A stretch of 35,039 nt of DNA. Origin: Bythopirellula sp. (lineage in GTDB: Bacteria; Planctomycetota; Planctomycetia; Pirellulales; Lacipirellulaceae). Position numbers and translations under genes: made by a program. Positions 9,067 through 17,220 of the stretch are shown here, in pieces (within the stretch, counting starts at the first letter, position 1; each line of letters begins with the position of its first letter). Below the pieces are notes generated by a model. The model saw only the letters and a program-made list of their open reading frames with translations. It did not search any database and had not been told where the DNA came from. The stretch spans positions 1 to 35,039 of the forward strand of contig JANQQA010000063.1 of the NCBI GenBank assembly GCA_028285205.1. The letters run 5' to 3'.

Positions 9067-9522
9067 ATGTCCGTCCAACAAACGCGCAGTATCATCGACC
9101 ACGTTCGAGTATTTCATCAATGGGTTAGCCAATACTATCACCGCTTGGCTGAGTCCACGCAGCGAAAGCGCACCAAACTACTGCTGGACTACATGAGCGA
9201 ACATGAGCAACGCTTGGCCAATTGCCTGAAGGAATATGAGGAGTCAGCACCCCACAGAATCATGGACACTTGGCTGATGTCTACGGACGCAGCGGATGCG
9301 ACTCAATTGATCGCCGACTCCGAGTCGGTCTCCGATATGTCGGTTGACGATGTCATCGCCCTGGGAATTCGTCTGTCACAATGTGCCATCTCGGTGTACG
9401 AGGATCTCGCCGACTATAGCGAGCCGGAATCCGTACGGGAGACTTTTGCCAATCTGTTGCACTTGGAAGAGAAGGCACTGAAGCAATTCGTCCGTGATGC
9501 AGGGCGCCTTGAGGATCTGTGA
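9067..9522 (+). CDS. small helical protein, possibly ferritin/rubrerythrin-like
   Basis: This 151-residue protein is preceded by AAAGGAG about 8 bases before the ATG, which decides the start; the frame is open further upstream but that part is non-coding. It is almost entirely helical. The pattern of Glu and His in the helices (YMSEHEQRLANCLKEYE near residue 40-55, LLHLEEKALKQF near the C-terminus) resembles the four-helix ferritin/rubrerythrin superfamily, where such residues bind two metals, but I cannot assign a full ligand set. No signal peptide is present, so it is probably cytoplasmic. The divergent neighbour is a cytochrome c lipoprotein; a shared redox or stress role is speculation. 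Confidence 0.7.
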   Translation: MSVQQTRSIIDHVRVFHQWVSQYYHRLAESTQRKRTKLLLDYMSEHEQRLANCLKEYEESAPHRIMDTWLMSTDAADATQLIADSESVSDMSVDDVIALGIRLSQCAISVYEDLADYSEPESVRETFANLLHLEEKALKQFVRDAGRLEDL

Positions 9523-9529
9523 CAGTTCG

Positions 9530-9913
9530 ATTACACGGCACCGCACAGCGACCGTTGAGGACTTCGTCCAGCAGACGAGCAGCTCCCTCAATATTGACTT
9601 GGGCGGAACGGGCACCGGCGACTTTGATGCGCTCAAGGTGCTTTCCAATAGCCAGCTGGACGGCACGCTCAATGTTGCATTAGCCAGCGGTTCTAGCCTC
9701 GCGGGCGGACAGCAGTTCAAGTTCCTCAATGTCGACGGCACTGATTTTTTGGTCTGGCAACGCAATCCAAACGTGGGAGAATTGTCCGTCTGGCAGAACA
9801 ACTACCGGGCGACGGCCCTAGCAGCGAGTGCCACGCCGGTTCCGGAACCGACGGCGCAGGTGATGCTGATTTCGGCGCGCGTGTTCATGTATGGGCGAAA
9901 ACCGACTACGTAA
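9530..9913 (+). pseudogene. decayed PEP-CTERM/dockerin-like protein gene
   Basis: The open frame keeps the C-terminal pieces of a planctomycete PEP-CTERM protein: a passenger segment (SSLNIDLGGTGTGDFDALKV, ending QQFKFLNV), a dockerin-like Asp segment (DGTDFLVWQRNPNVGELSVW) and a PEP-CTERM signal (TPVPEPTAQV, then a hydrophobic stretch and GRK). The N-terminal signal peptide and most of the passenger are missing, and no ribosome binding site precedes it. The passenger joins the Asp segment abruptly at FLNV-DGTDF, consistent with an internal deletion. The hydrophobic tail is short and contains SAR, which is poor for a sorting helix. The frame can be read back into the end of the upstream gene, which is probably accidental. 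Confidence 0.65.
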
Positions 9914-9920
9914 GGAAATC

Positions 9921-11273
9921 ATGAAGCTTCAACAATTAACTGTCTTTCTCGTCCTACTTGTTGCGTCGCAGACGCCATCAGTGCTCTTCGCCATCCCTTC
10001 ACGACCCAACGTCGTGCTGATTATCTCTGACGACCAGGGCTGGCGAGATTACGGCTTCATGGGGCACGAAGTGGTTCAGACACCCAACATCGACGAGTTG
10101 GCTCGGCGAAGCCTAGTATTTGAGCACGGCTACGTGCCTGCGCCGCTGTGTCGGCCTTCGCTCGCTTCGATCGTCACAGGGCTTTATCCCCATCAACATG
10201 GCGTGGTGGGAAACGATGTCGATCCCAAGCGTCGCGCCGAATCCGACTTGCCGCTTCGCGAACAGTTCCACCGGCATCCGAGTCTTGTTCGTGAGTTGGT
10301 TGCCAACGGATACCTGGCTCATCAGTCGGGCAAGTGGTGGGAAGGCTCATATCAGGACGGTGGATTCACCCATGGCATGACCCATGGGGACCCCGCACGG
10401 CGCGGTCGGCACGGCGATGCGGGACTGGTGATCGGGCGCAAGGGTTTGCAGCCAATCGCCGATTTTATGGACGAGTCGATCCAGCAGCAGAAGCCGTTTT
10501 TCGTCTGGTACGCTCCCTTCCTGCCGCATACGCCCCACAACCCACCGGCCGACTTACTGGCCAAGTACGAATCGCCCGATCGCCGCCAAAACGTTGCCAA
10601 GTACTACGCAATGTGCGACTGGTTCGACCAGACGTGTGGCGAGTTGCTCGAGTTGTTGGACGCGAACCAAGTGCGCGACAACACGATCGTCCTCTACGTC
10701 ACGGACAACGGTTGGGTAGCCGTCGATCGCACAGCGGAGGAGGGCACACCGGCGCGTCCGGAGGGCTGGTGGCCCGGCTTCGCGCCGAAATCAAAAGGGT
10801 CGCCCTACGAAATGGGGATCCGTACACCGATCATGGTCTCTTGGCCCGAAAAAGTGGCACCCGCCAGCAGCGACGATTTGGCGAGCAGCCTCGATCTGAT
10901 GCCGACGGTGCTCGCGGCATGCGGTCTCCAGCCGCCTGCGAACTTGCCAGGCATTGACCTTCTCGACGCCGATGCGCGGAGTCAGCGCGACGCGGTGTTT
11001 GGTGGGACCTGGTCGACGCACAACATGACGGTTGGCGAGCCGCAAGCCACACTGCAGTACCGCTGGTGCGTGACGAAACAATGGAAGCTGCTCCTGCGCA
11101 ACAACGGTTTGGAAACAACGCGCTATCGAGTGCTGAACAACTGGGACACGATTCCCGCGCAGCTGTGGTCGATTCGCGAAGATCCCGACGAAACGACCGA
11201 CTTGGCGACGAGCAATGCCGAGACCATTCGCAAATTGACAGGGAAGATTGACGCAGTGATGCCGGTGCCATGA
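9921..11273 (+). CDS. secreted sulfatase family protein with atypical C-R-P-S-L active-site motif
   Basis: This 450-residue protein has a signal peptide (MKLQQLTVFLVLLVASQTPS) and a sulfatase/alkaline phosphatase-fold domain. PNVVLIISDDQGW supplies the metal-binding Asp pair (37-38). The formylglycine motif region reads PLCRPSLASIVTGLYPHQHG with Cys77. In classical sulfatases the motif is C-x-P-S-R; here the Arg position is Leu81. The usual GKWH region reads GKWWEG, also without the His. VTDNGW and the late Lys/Glu region (KGSPYEMGIR) are present. These deviations suggest a divergent subfamily, seen as far as I recall in other planctomycetes, with uncertain sulfatase activity. I chose the ATG at 9921 because AAGGAA lies 4-9 bases upstream. 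The preceding PEP-CTERM remnant ends 7 bases earlier. Confidence 0.85.
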   Translation: MKLQQLTVFLVLLVASQTPSVLFAIPSRPNVVLIISDDQGWRDYGFMGHEVVQTPNIDELARRSLVFEHGYVPAPLCRPSLASIVTGLYPHQHGVVGNDVDPKRRAESDLPLREQFHRHPSLVRELVANGYLAHQSGKWWEGSYQDGGFTHGMTHGDPARRGRHGDAGLVIGRKGLQPIADFMDESIQQQKPFFVWYAPFLPHTPHNPPADLLAKYESPDRRQNVAKYYAMCDWFDQTCGELLELLDANQVRDNTIVLYVTDNGWVAVDRTAEEGTPARPEGWWPGFAPKSKGSPYEMGIRTPIMVSWPEKVAPASSDDLASSLDLMPTVLAACGLQPPANLPGIDLLDADARSQRDAVFGGTWSTHNMTVGEPQATLQYRWCVTKQWKLLLRNNGLETTRYRVLNNWDTIPAQLWSIREDPDETTDLATSNAETIRKLTGKIDAVMPVP

Positions 11274-11288
11274 TGGTCGGCGCTTAGG

Positions 11289-11918
11289 TCAATTCGCCAG
11301 CTTCACGCCTTCGATCATTACAGCGAAGCCTTTTTCCGCCGCTTTCATCGTCGCCTTCGGGCCGTACGATTTGATGAACCAGGTTCCGCCCTCCTTCAGC
11401 GGTACGATCGCGGCCAGCATTCGGTAGCCCGGACGATCTACTTTCGGGCCAAATGGTCCGCGGGGACTGTCCTGGTAGTCACCGGTTAGGTCAACGACGT
11501 GCACGGTCAGGTCGCCGATTTTCTTCTCCTCGATCTTCTTGGCGTCGTCGCTCAACGATTTGAATTGGCCCTCCCATCGCGCGATGTTCGCCTTGATGCC
11601 ACCGCCTGAGGGCATAATCGTCACCCGCCCGGGTGTGTCGTCACCTTTGGCGGCGGCGATGGAGAATTCGTGATGGACGATCCGGCTGCGCGGTTTGACG
11701 ACCTTCCAATCGCCGGGCACGGGCAGCAACAGTTTACCTCCGGCCAGCTCGAGTACTTGCGGCTCGACCGACTTGGCCGCCGATTCCTCTTTTTTTGCCA
11801 CGGGTTTCTCGGCCACGGCCGTCTCTTCGGCGTGGACCAGGTTAGCCGTAAACAGCGAGACGACGAACAGCAACGCGAAGCGTTTGGGTGCAGTACTTTG
11901 TTTGGCAAGGGACGACAT
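11289..11918 (-). CDS. exported protein of unknown function
   Basis: This 209-residue protein starts at the ATG at 11916-11918, with CAGGAG about 6 bases upstream; an in-frame ATG at 11984 would place 22 odd residues before the signal. The signal peptide (RFALLFVVSLFTANLVHAEE) is followed by a Lys/Glu/Ala-rich linker and a compact alpha/beta domain (GGKLLLPVPGDWKVVKPRSR, then GTWFIKSYGPKATMKAAEKG). A 'leucine-pro-gly-asp-trp' opening and a late FIKSYGPK segment recall PsbP/DUF1795-like folds, but I cannot assign a family. It is convergent with the sulfatase with only 15 bases between. Confidence 0.75.
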   Translation of the reverse strand: MSSLAKQSTAPKRFALLFVVSLFTANLVHAEETAVAEKPVAKKEESAAKSVEPQVLELAGGKLLLPVPGDWKVVKPRSRIVHHEFSIAAAKGDDTPGRVTIMPSGGGIKANIARWEGQFKSLSDDAKKIEEKKIGDLTVHVVDLTGDYQDSPRGPFGPKVDRPGYRMLAAIVPLKEGGTWFIKSYGPKATMKAAEKGFAVMIEGVKLAN

Positions 11919-12054
11919 CAGAACTCCTGGAGTTGGAGGGTTGTTCGGTCGGGAAATCTTAAGCTCATTGGAACAGGAGGGCACAGAGCCAACAGGGAAC
12001 TAGGCGGGAGTTATCTCGTCTCGGTTCGCACTCTTCCCTCCTGTTACATCACGA

Positions 12055-12789
12055 TCACTTGTTGTTCATCAACACAACTACCAAGACCGCGAACAGAACG
12101 ACTACGATCACGCCGAGCATTAGGGTGATCTTTCGCGCTCGTTCCTGTCGGAGGCGACGCGTCGTTTGGTACATCGTGGTCGGGTTGGATGATTCTGGTA
12201 GGGCATCTGGAGCGGGATCGGCGACCGTTGCGTCCAGAGCGGGCGCTGCCTCGCTGGCAACTTCGGCTTCCATCGCTGCAACCGGCGCCGGGGACGGCTC
12301 TGAATCGGGCGGCGGTACGTTCAGCAGTGTGATCGCCTGCCCGCCCGCCTTCCAGTCGGGCCAACCTGTTTTCCAGACCCAACAATCTGCGGTGACCCGT
12401 CCTTCGGCGACCCAGGTTTGCATCATCTCTTGCTGAGCAGGACCATACTGCTCGCCCTCGGCGGTGCGAACGTACCACACCTCCGACGGAGCTTCCGTTG
12501 GCGGCGGCGGTGCGGCCGCTTTACGCGGGGCAGGGGGTGGCGGCGGTTCCGCCGGCGCCGGTGCAGCCACGGTGGCCGACGGCTCGGTCACGACTTGAGC
12601 AACCGGCGCTGCTGACTCGGAGCTTGTCTCTGCGGGATCAGCGTTCTCGCTTAGTGCCTCGACTTGGCCGCCGCTTTCGCGGGGAACGAGGAACTTGGCA
12701 TCGCACTGCGGACAGATACCCCGCTCGCCGGCGAGGAATGCCTTGACGTTGAGCTTGTGTCCGTTGGGACAGAGAAAACGAATACCCAT
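12055..12789 (-). CDS. zinc-ribbon/GYF_2 domain membrane protein
   Basis: This 244-residue protein has three parts. Residues 1-40 form a zinc-ribbon-like segment with CPNGHKL and CPQCDAKF. A Pro/Ala/Glu-rich linker follows (about 45-115). A GYF_2 (DUF4339) domain at roughly 118-165 carries WYVRTAEGEQYGPA and WKTGWPDWKA. A second low-complexity acidic linker leads to a C-terminal transmembrane helix (MLGVIVVVLFAVLVVVLM). The tail-anchored topology puts the other domains in the cytoplasm. GYF domains bind proline-rich peptides in other systems; the ligand here is unknown. I chose the ATG at 12787-12789 because the ribbon starts there; 13 upstream in-frame residues look like noise. Confidence 0.85.
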   Translation of the reverse strand: MGIRFLCPNGHKLNVKAFLAGERGICPQCDAKFLVPRESGGQVEALSENADPAETSSESAAPVAQVVTEPSATVAAPAPAEPPPPPAPRKAAAPPPPTEAPSEVWYVRTAEGEQYGPAQQEMMQTWVAEGRVTADCWVWKTGWPDWKAGGQAITLLNVPPPDSEPSPAPVAAMEAEVASEAAPALDATVADPAPDALPESSNPTTMYQTTRRLRQERARKITLMLGVIVVVLFAVLVVVLMNNK

Positions 12790-12873
12790 TGGCCGGCCAG
12801 CTGTTCCGGAGTTGCGATATGCCTGCAATTACAGTGTATACGGCAAATCGGATATCGAGAAGTCTCAGCCAGC

Positions 12874-12960
12874 AATGACCAATGAGCGAATGATCAATGA
12901 CCAAATACGCAGTGAATCGAAGCTACTTTGTTGGTCATTGAGGCTTGCTCTTTGGTCATT
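12874..12960. repeat. nested inverted repeat of AATGACCAA words
   Basis: Two tandem degenerate copies of AATGACCAA (from 12874 and 12896) are followed by two inverted copies (ending 12940 and 12960). The inner pair TCAATGACCAA (12894-12904) and TTGGTCATTGA (12931-12941) is a perfect 11 bp match; the outer pair is AATGACCAATGAGC against GCTCTTTGGTCATT with one mismatch. The element lies between the divergent zinc-ribbon gene and uppP and could form a two-tier hairpin. Confidence 0.7.
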
Positions 12961-13047
12961 CAAAGCTCGCCCTATGACGTAGCCCCCTCTGCAAGCTATA
13001 GTTTGAAATTCTCCGCTCCCTGCTGTCACACCACTACCGCTCCTCGC

Positions 13048-13851
13048 ATGTCTCTTTGGGAAATCATCCTGCTCGGCATCGTCCAAGGGCTGACGGAGTT
13101 CCTGCCCGTCAGTTCGTCGGGTCATTTGGTGGTGGCCAATTCGCTGCTCGAAGCGCTGGGCGGAAAGCCGGTTGAAGATCTGGTGGAGGTGAGCATTGTC
13201 TTGCATCTCGGAACGCTGCTGGCGGTCTTGGCGTTCTATCGGCGCGAAATCGTCCGATTGCTAGGGACAGATCGCAAAGCAATTCCGCAACTGATCGTGG
13301 GGACGATTCCCGCGGTCATCTTCGGTCTGGTGATCAAGAAAGGGCCGTTTGAAGGGCTGGAAAAGCTCATCCTGGAGAACCCATTGGTCGCGGGGCTGAT
13401 GTTCCCCGTGACTGCTGCGGCGCTGCTCTGGGTGTCGCGCCGCGAGCCGGGCGAACTCGACTATCCTCAGCTCACCTGGCAGAAATCGCTGCTGATCGGC
13501 CTGATGCAGGCGGCAGCCATTTTGCCAGGGATCTCGCGCAGCGGGTTTACGATTGCGGGCGGGTTGGGCGTCGGACTCAGCCGGCAAGCGGCGGCCACGT
13601 TTGCCTTTCTGCTGGCGATTCCCGTCATCGCAGGCGCCGGCTTGCTGGAGAGCCTGGACGCGATGGAAGCCGGTACGACGGGCACGTCACCGTTTAACTT
13701 GGCGGTCGGGTTCGCCGTGTCATTCGCGGTCGGCTGGGCAGCGCTCAAGTTGCTCGTCGGGCTCGTGCAACGCGGCCGGTTGGCGATGTTCGCGTACTAC
13801 CTCATTCCGCTGGGCGTCACGGTGCTGGGTTGGCAGCTGCTTGGAAATTGA
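13048..13851 (+). CDS. uppP: undecaprenyl-diphosphatase
   Basis: This 267-residue integral membrane protein removes a phosphate from undecaprenyl diphosphate to recycle the lipid carrier of peptidoglycan and other envelope glycans. The BacA/UppP signature is intact: QGLTEFLPVSSSGH at 13-26, including the catalytic Glu17, and PGISRSG at 160-166 with Arg164. Several hydrophobic helices span the length, which is normal for the family. The start is the ATG at 13048 because the family N-terminus (MSLWEIILLGIVQGLTE) begins there. No Shine-Dalgarno site is visible in the C-rich leader, so initiation may be leaderless or unusual. The divergent upstream gene is the zinc-ribbon protein. Confidence 0.95.
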   Translation: MSLWEIILLGIVQGLTEFLPVSSSGHLVVANSLLEALGGKPVEDLVEVSIVLHLGTLLAVLAFYRREIVRLLGTDRKAIPQLIVGTIPAVIFGLVIKKGPFEGLEKLILENPLVAGLMFPVTAAALLWVSRREPGELDYPQLTWQKSLLIGLMQAAAILPGISRSGFTIAGGLGVGLSRQAAATFAFLLAIPVIAGAGLLESLDAMEAGTTGTSPFNLAVGFAVSFAVGWAALKLLVGLVQRGRLAMFAYYLIPLGVTVLGWQLLGN

Positions 13852-13892
13852 GCCGACGGCGCTAGCCGCGGGTAAATCGCTAAGACCCGCAA

Positions 13893-13969
13893 GGGTGGCT
13901 GGGGTCGCAACGGAGCGAAGCCCCCAGTAAATCCAGCTGGTGGCTCCTGAAGGTCGACCCCAGCCACCC
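13893..13969. repeat. long palindromic hairpin between uppP and groES
   Basis: GGGTGGCTGGGGTCG (13893-13907) and CGACCCCAGCCACCC (13955-13969) are a perfect 15 bp inverted repeat. Inside it GCCCCCAG and CTGGTGGC pair with one mismatch, giving a branched or extended hairpin of 77 bases. It may end uppP transcription, though no T run follows. Its word-like composition suggests a dispersed intergenic element rather than a gene-specific site. Confidence 0.75.
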
Positions 13970-13990
13970 ATCGAGCGCCGTCGGCACCTC

Positions 13991-14054
13991 CTGCCAAAAT
14001 GGCAGCGAATTCGTGCTGATCGCGTCGATCGCGCGAAAGTGGCAGCGTGGCAGC
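13991..14054. promoter_or_regulatory. TGGCAG repeat cluster, possible activator site upstream of groES
   Basis: CTGCCA-AAA-TGGCAG (13991-14005) is a perfect palindrome. TGGCAGC occurs again at 14040-14046 and 14048-14054, with inverted GCTGCCA at 14101-14107. The palindrome lies about 120-145 bases upstream of the sigma-54-like promoter's expected start, the distance at which enhancer-binding activators usually bind. The binding protein is unknown. Confidence 0.35.
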
Positions 14055-14111
14055 TTCGCCATGCTCACAATAAACCGCTACCAGGAAAGCACTTACGCGT
14101 GCTGCCACATT

Positions 14112-14127
14112 TGGCGCGCGGGTTGCT
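14112..14127 (+). promoter_or_regulatory. sigma-54-type (-24/-12) promoter match upstream of groES
   Basis: TGGCGCG, four bases, then TTGCT matches the sigma-54 consensus TGGCACG-N4-TTGCW with one change (A to G), and the GG and GC dinucleotides are exactly 12 bases apart. Transcription would start near 14137, giving a groES leader of about 128 bases. The fit is good by eye, but an activator gene and sigma-54 itself are not in the window. Confidence 0.5.
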
Positions 14128-14264
14128 TTCCCGAGGTGCTAACAGGCCACCTGTACGCCAAAATCTAAGCGCGGCAACATTCAAAGGAGGAAATCTGCCG
14201 CTCATCGACCCATTCGATCTGAATTCTGATAAGTCACATCTCACACTCTCAGGAGAATCCATTC

Positions 14265-14582
14265 ATGGCAACCGCTACGAAAAAGAAGAGCAAGGTGTCT
14301 TTGCAACCGCTGGGTGACAAGGTCGTCGTCGAGCGCGATGAGTCGCTCGACACGACCGCCGGTGGCATCGTGCTACCCGATTCAGCCAAAGACAAGCCTT
14401 CCCGTGGCACGATCGTGGCCGTCGGCACCGGCAAGCTACTCGACGACGGCTCGCGCGGCGAACTGCAAGTCAAAACCGGAGACCGCGTCCTCTTCACCAG
14501 CTACGCCCCCGAGACGATCAGCATCGACGACGAAGAGTATCTGCTGATGAGCGAAAGCGACATTTTGGCGGTCATTGAGTGA
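14265..14582 (+). CDS. groES: co-chaperonin GroES
   Basis: This 105-residue protein is the heptameric lid of the GroEL chaperonin. The N-terminus has a short Lys-rich extension (MATATKKKSKVSL) before the conserved PLGDKVVVERDE. The mobile loop that contacts GroEL is TTAGGIVLPDSAKDKPSRG, and the roof and C-terminal part read GDRVLFTSYAPETISIDDEEY. AGGAG at 14251-14255 is 9 bases before the ATG. groEL follows after 154 bases that contain a nested hairpin. Regulation may be by sigma-54 from the promoter at 14112-14127; no proper CIRCE (HrcA) operator was found. Confidence 0.97.
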   Translation: MATATKKKSKVSLQPLGDKVVVERDESLDTTAGGIVLPDSAKDKPSRGTIVAVGTGKLLDDGSRGELQVKTGDRVLFTSYAPETISIDDEEYLLMSESDILAVIE

Positions 14583-14590
14583 CCGTGAAC

Positions 14591-14665
14591 TTGGTGCTTT
14601 GTTCTTGGTGCTTTGTGATTTCTGCACACTCCTTGCAAAGCACTAAATTCAAAGAACAAAGCACT
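14591..14665 (+). repeat. nested hairpin between groES and groEL
   Basis: TTGGTGCTTTGT occurs twice in tandem (from 14591 and 14605), followed by inverted copies. The outer arms GTGCTTTGTTCTT (14594-14606) and AAGAACAAAGCAC (14652-14664) pair over 13 bp, and the inner arms GTGCTTTG (14608-14615) and CAAAGCAC (14636-14643) over 8 bp. There is no terminal T run. It could act as an mRNA processing or stability element that sets the groES:groEL ratio, or be a dispersed intergenic repeat. Confidence 0.7.
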
Positions 14666-14724
14666 CTTCGCTAACGCACACAGAGTCTGGCCCACAATCG
14701 ATTCACCAACACAAACAACTTTAA

Positions 14725-16356
<1,632 letters not shown>

Positions 16357-16385
16357 GCCACGGTCGGCGACAAGTTGAAAGTTTC

Positions 16386-16420
16386 AAAACCCCGGCCAAC
16401 GTAGTTGGCCGGGGTTTTTT
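16386..16420 (+). terminator. rho-independent terminator of groESL
   Basis: AAAACCCCGGCCAAC (16386-16400) and GTTGGCCGGGGTTTT (16404-16418) form a perfect 15 bp stem with a 3-base GTA loop, ending in a run of six T. It starts 29 bases after the groEL stop codon and is the strongest terminator in the window. Confidence 0.93.
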
Positions 16421-16454
16421 GTCATTCCTGCTTCCGGGTTTTTAGAGGGCGAAC

Positions 16455-17216
16455 GTGTTCGACGAACAACAGCTGCTGGACTGGCTACACGACGACGAGC
16501 TCTCATTGCGGGACAAGTTCTTGCTATGTCTGGCAGCTAGTAATTGTTCAGAGAAGACTGAGACTGAGATTTGCAAATTGGCAGCAGATAACGGCTGGAG
16601 CTTCGTTGACGACAAGCTCATCATGCCACTTGCGGTGTGCGGAATTCTGCTAGAACGAGAAACAAAGGGCTATGCCACTAGGATTGGATTCGTTTGGAAG
16701 CTTCTCACTAAAGGAAGAGAATATGTATCGCAGCTTGTCGCACGGCTCACAAACCAACCGGCCGCAGCTGCAGCTTCGACATTGCGTGACGTACTAGATG
16801 AAATCACAGGTGATGACGCCCGCTGTTTCGTAAATGAGGCTATTCGAGACGTAGAACACGGATCCTACCGATCAGCTGTCGTGCTGAGTTGGTGTGGGGC
16901 AGTTGCTCTATTGCGAGATCATATTCTCAATGAAGCCAGTTTGCTCGCGGCGTTCAACACGGAAGCCAAGAAAAACAAACCGAAGTGGAAAGATGTAAAA
17001 GTATCTGATGACTTCGGCCGCATGAAGGAATACGATTTTTTGCAGATTCTCGCAGCGGTGAGCAGTGAGGTATCGAAGGATCTAAAGCTAGAGTTGGAAA
17101 AAGCGTTACAGTTTCGCAATAGTTGTGGGCACCCCAATAGCCTCGTGATTGACCCACACATGGTGCAAGCTCATCTTGCGATGTTGGCACGGAACGTATT
17201 TGCGAAGTTCGGCTGA
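16455..17216 (+). CDS. orphan protein with HEPN-like C-terminal domain
   Basis: This 253-residue protein was not assigned to a named family. The N-terminal part (1-95) looks like a small helical, possibly winged-helix, domain. After an Ala-rich linker (QPAAAAASTL), the C-terminal part (about 110-253) is all-helical and contains IRDVEHGSYRSAVVLSWCGA and then LQFRNSCGHPNSL. R221 and H226 there form the Rx4H motif of HEPN domains, many of which are RNases in toxin-antitoxin and abortive-infection systems. The start is GTG at 16455, with GAGGG upstream. Base composition is lower in GC and codons are less biased than in groEL, suggesting acquisition. It stands alone between the groEL terminator and the REP/RAYT region, with no partner such as an MNT antitoxin. 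Confidence 0.65.
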   Translation: MFDEQQLLDWLHDDELSLRDKFLLCLAASNCSEKTETEICKLAADNGWSFVDDKLIMPLAVCGILLERETKGYATRIGFVWKLLTKGREYVSQLVARLTNQPAAAAASTLRDVLDEITGDDARCFVNEAIRDVEHGSYRSAVVLSWCGAVALLRDHILNEASLLAAFNTEAKKNKPKWKDVKVSDDFGRMKEYDFLQILAAVSSEVSKDLKLELEKALQFRNSCGHPNSLVIDPHMVQAHLAMLARNVFAKFG

Positions 17217-17220
17217 AGTT

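Noticed and set aside
14088..14146. CIRCE (HrcA operator) upstream of groES
   Set aside because: AGCAC-N6-GTGCT at 14088-14103 and GAGGTGCTAA near 14132 recall parts of TTAGCACTC-N9-GAGTGCTAA, but the spacing and arms do not fit.
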